Shown here piece after piece: positions 62,796 through 64,000 of a stretch of 64,000 nucleotides of DNA (position 1 is the stretch's first letter; every line of letters begins with the position of its first letter). The notes under the pieces were generated by a model. The model was given only the letters and a program-made list of their open reading frames with translations. It did no database searches and was not told where the DNA came from. Made by a program: the position numbers and the translations under genes. The stretch spans positions 52,941-116,940 of the forward strand of contig CAZJWR010000004.1 of the NCBI GenBank assembly GCA_964549765.1, given 5' to 3'. This DNA comes from CAZJWR01 sp964549765. GTDB taxonomy: Bacteria; Zixibacteria; MSB-5A5; GN15; JAAZOE01.

Positions 62796-63583
62796 TGTGT
62801 GTCGATAGAAGAAAATTCCTTCAATTGGCCGGTCTGACCGCGCTCGGCGTCGCCGCCCAGCCGATTCGGCTCTTGGGTCAGGAGGACAGCCTTCCGGCGG
62901 ATACATCTCTGATCGGTCGCGAAGAGCATCCCCTGACGGCCAAACGCTGGGCCATGGCGATCGATTTGCGAAAATGCCTCAAGGACGAAGGCTGCAACGA
63001 CTGCGTCGTGGCCTGCAACAAGACGCACAACATCCCGCAATTCGGCAACAGGAAGGACGAAGTCAAATGGATATGGAAGGAGCATTTCGAGTCCGCTTTC
63101 GTCGATCAGGAAAACGATTTCGTCGAGGAAACGGTCAAACACAGCAATCTTCCCCTCTTCTGCAACCATTGTGACAATCCGCCGTGCGTCCGGGTATGCC
63201 CGACCCAGGCAACCTGGAAACGAGAGGAAGACGGAATCGTCATGATGGATTGGCACCGGTGTATCGGATGCCGCTATTGTATGGCCGCGTGCCCTTATGG
63301 GTCGCGAAGTTTCAACTGGCGCAATCCACGGCCGTTCATCGAAAAAATCAATCCGGATTTCCCGACTCGCATGCGGGGCGTCGTCGAAAAATGCACTTTC
63401 TGTCAAAAACGGCTATCTGAGGGGCTTTTGCCGGCCTGCGTCGTCGCCTGCAAAGAAAAAGCGATGATTTTCGGCGATCTCGAAGATCCCGAATCGGACG
63501 TCCGCAAATTATTGCAGGAACGTTTTTCGATCCGGAGAAAACCGGTCCTGGGCACCCAACCGGAAATCTATTATCTGGTGTGA
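62795..63583 (+). CDS. dsrO: DsrO, periplasmic ferredoxin-type subunit with Tat signal
   Basis: 262 residues. N-terminal twin-arginine signal DRRKFLQLAGLTALGVAA sends the folded protein out through Tat. Four [4Fe-4S] binding groups follow: CLKDEGCNDCVVAC, CNHCDNPPCVRVCP, CIGCRYCMAACPYG and CTFCQKRLSEGLLPACVVAC. It links DsrJ and DsrP on the periplasmic side. The ATG at 62795 overlaps the dsrJ stop (TGATG) and has AAGGAG; a GTG one codon earlier is equally placed. Confidence 0.95.
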   Translation: MCVDRRKFLQLAGLTALGVAAQPIRLLGQEDSLPADTSLIGREEHPLTAKRWAMAIDLRKCLKDEGCNDCVVACNKTHNIPQFGNRKDEVKWIWKEHFESAFVDQENDFVEETVKHSNLPLFCNHCDNPPCVRVCPTQATWKREEDGIVMMDWHRCIGCRYCMAACPYGSRSFNWRNPRPFIEKINPDFPTRMRGVVEKCTFCQKRLSEGLLPACVVACKEKAMIFGDLEDPESDVRKLLQERFSIRRKPVLGTQPEIYYLV

Positions 63584-63590
63584 GGGAATC

Positions 63591-64000
63591 ATGATAGAAA
63601 AAGCGCTTCATGGAGATAAACGATATTGGACATGGGTGACCTTTCTCATCCTCGTCATGGGCGTCGGCGTCCTCGCCTACCTGAAACAGTTCAATGAAGG
63701 CTTGGGGGTCACCGGTATGAGCCGCGACGTCACGTGGGGCCTCTATATCGCCCAGTTCACGTTCATGGTCGGCGTCGCCGCTTCCGCCGTGATGGTAGTT
63801 CTGCCGTATTACCTGCACAACTTTAAGGAGTTCGGCCGCATCACCATCCTCGGCGAATTTTTGGCCATCGCCTCGGTCATCATGTGCATGACCTTCATTT
63901 TTGTGGATATGGGCCAACCGTTCCGGATCGTCAATGTCTTTATTTACGCCACGCCCCATTCCATGATGTTCTGGGACACCATCGCGTTGGGCGGCTACCT
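63591..64000 (+). CDS. dsrP: DsrP, NrfD-like membrane subunit, partial
   Basis: The frame opens at an ATG at 63591 after GGGAATC and is still open at the window end, giving 136 residues of about 400. At least three membrane segments are visible (YWTWVTFLILVMGVGVLAYL, GLYIAQFTFMVGVAASAVMVV, LAIASVIMCMTF). TGMSRDVTWGLYIAQFTFMVG and FVDMGQPFRIVNVF are typical of the NrfD/DsrP family of quinone-interacting proteins. Seven bases after dsrO. Confidence 0.93.
   Translation, partial: MIEKALHGDKRYWTWVTFLILVMGVGVLAYLKQFNEGLGVTGMSRDVTWGLYIAQFTFMVGVAASAVMVVLPYYLHNFKEFGRITILGEFLAIASVIMCMTFIFVDMGQPFRIVNVFIYATPHSMMFWDTIALGGY

Overview
The window reads as chromosomal DNA from an uncultured, diderm (Gram-negative-type) anaerobe of the FCB superphylum. 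Inference, not proof: secreted beta-propeller and gingipain-like proteins carry dockerin repeats or 'NPFNPST'-type C-terminal sorting domains. There are also lipid A and lipoprotein biogenesis genes (lpxH, lnt), a meso-DAP-type murE, and a complete reductive-looking dsr operon. That combination is what I would expect from Candidatus Zixibacteria or a close relative. Genes are dense, often joined by ATGA or TGATG overlaps, and no tRNA, rRNA, IS element, prophage or CRISPR array was seen.

Layout. 1-3.6 kb: a partial DUF3365 lipoprotein, lpxH, and a secreted LVIVD-repeat/dockerin protein. 3.7-19.9 kb (minus strand): a division and cell wall (dcw) cluster in transcription order mraZ-rsmH-ftsL-ftsI(PASTA)-murE-murF-mraY-murD-ftsW-murG-murC-ftsQ-ftsA-ftsZ, headed by four MraZ operator boxes. 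20.2-30.5 kb: a C25 (gingipain-like) peptidase, three glycosyltransferases, a FemAB-like acyltransferase, a sorted beta-propeller protein and lnt. 30.5-43.3 kb: housekeeping genes (apgM, purM, an M16 peptidase pair, a methyltransferase, rluD, a degenerate pdxJ-like gene, rsmA, tatD, metG, ricT). 43.4-47.3 kb: four tandem GspG-like pseudopilins with large C-terminal domains. 47.4-48.7 kb: a methyltransferase and trmO.

48.9-64 kb: a dissimilatory sulfur island, all plus strand: qmoA-qmoB // dsrA-dsrB-dsrD-dsrN-dsrL-dsrC // RsbRD_N gene-dsrM-dsrK-dsrJ-dsrO-dsrP (cut by the window end). DsrAB reduces sulfite onto DsrC. DsrD, DsrC with both redox cysteines, and the DsrMKJOP membrane complex point to a reductive sulfate or sulfite metabolism. 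DsrL adds a predicted NAD(P)H entry point, and DsrN is predicted to amidate the siroheme. QmoAB normally serves APS reductase, but no qmoC, aprAB or sat lies in the window.

The most interesting signals are: (i) a 19-bp element (18/19 identical) in front of both qmoA and dsrA, with a TTGTGA-N6-TCACAT operator and a 20-bp inverted repeat in the dsrA control region; (ii) co-occurrence of DsrL and DsrD in one operon with an RsbRD_N sensor-like gene; (iii) the four-gene pseudopilin cassette, which lacks any assembly machinery; (iv) a PdxJ homologue that has lost the catalytic His. All functional statements rest on motif recognition by eye; no database search was run.
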